From: Verrucomicrobiota bacterium
GTDB lineage: Bacteria; Verrucomicrobiota; Verrucomicrobiia; Opitutales; Opitutaceae
Assembly: GCA_947471035.1 (NCBI GenBank)
Contig: CANIWJ010000034.1
Location: 1-34,872 of the forward strand
DNA length: 34,872 nt
Reading direction: 5' to 3'
Under the pieces are notes generated by a model, which was given only the letters and a program-made list of their open reading frames with translations, was not told the origin of the DNA and made no database searches. A program made the translations under genes and the position numbers. Positions 34,760 to 34,872 of this stretch are shown piece after piece (the first letter of the stretch is position 1; every line of letters begins with the position of its first letter).

Positions 34760-34862
34760 GTTGAGCAGGAAAGCGGGTTCGGCCAAGGCGGCCGAGGCGG
34801 AGGTGGGCCAGAGGCCCATGCCGCCTCGGACAACGCAGGCCCAACCCGCTTTCCCGCTCAAC
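34760..34862. repeat. Long nested inverted repeat (cruciform)
   Basis: Outer arms of 25 bases (34760-34784 and 34838-34862) pair with two mismatches. Inside, CCGAGGCGG (34792-34800) pairs with CCGCCTCGG (34821-34829), and TGGGCC (34804-34809) pairs with GGCCCA (34813-34818) around a 3-base loop AGA. The whole structure lies 29 bases after hisC. It could be a strong terminator, or a REP-like palindromic element; no T run is visible before the window ends. Confidence 0.75.
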
Positions 34863-34872
34863 CCTCCGGGCG

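Overview
The window is G+C-rich bacterial DNA. The gene content points to Verrucomicrobiota, most likely an Opitutaceae-type member: a secreted sulfatase, several glycoside hydrolases, GDSL and sialate-type acetylesterases, an exosortase, an SHD1-domain protein and an NfeD-NfeD-FloA operon. This placement is inferred from gene content, because no rRNA or other marker lies in the window. No tRNA, rRNA or CRISPR array was seen.

Positions 1-5726 look like an eroded carbohydrate-degradation locus. In order it holds the 5' half of an internally deleted IS4-type transposase (minus strand), a GH35 beta-galactosidase whose N-terminal catalytic half is gone, a 25-codon orphan start, an intact large (alpha/alpha)6-type glycosidase-like gene (GH52/GH116-like), an in-frame chimera of the GH42 N-terminus with an fn3-NPCBM module, and a truncated GDSL hydrolase copy with mutated catalytic blocks.

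Positions 5803-14978 are the functional-looking part, all on the plus strand: an S1 sulfatase (more A+T-rich than its neighbours), a full GH42 beta-galactosidase, a full secreted GDSL esterase, a cytosolic-looking sialate O-acetylesterase, a short fragment of another large glycosidase, and a GH13 alpha-glucosidase. The GH42 and GDSL genes are the intact counterparts of the chimera and the truncated GDSL copy, in the same order, so the region carries a decayed tandem duplication with the sulfatase between the copies. Together the genes suggest use of an acetylated and possibly sulfated galactose-containing glycan. Galactokinase lies nearby (16714-17856) but on the other strand.

Positions 15285-26065 are mixed housekeeping and signalling genes: a cyclopropane-fatty-acid-synthase-type methyltransferase, a VOC protein, galK, an HDOD signalling protein, a secreted protein of unknown function, an ArsC/Spx-like protein, a two-helix protein that resembles a K+-channel pore, a membrane-anchored alpha/beta hydrolase, an SHD1 protein, O-acetylhomoserine sulfhydrylase and an exosortase.

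Positions 26187-34730 are plus-strand genes: a lipoprotein, a large EF-hand membrane protein, the nfeD-nfeD-floA cluster with a TM-anchored charged partner, and hisC. The window ends in a long nested inverted repeat.
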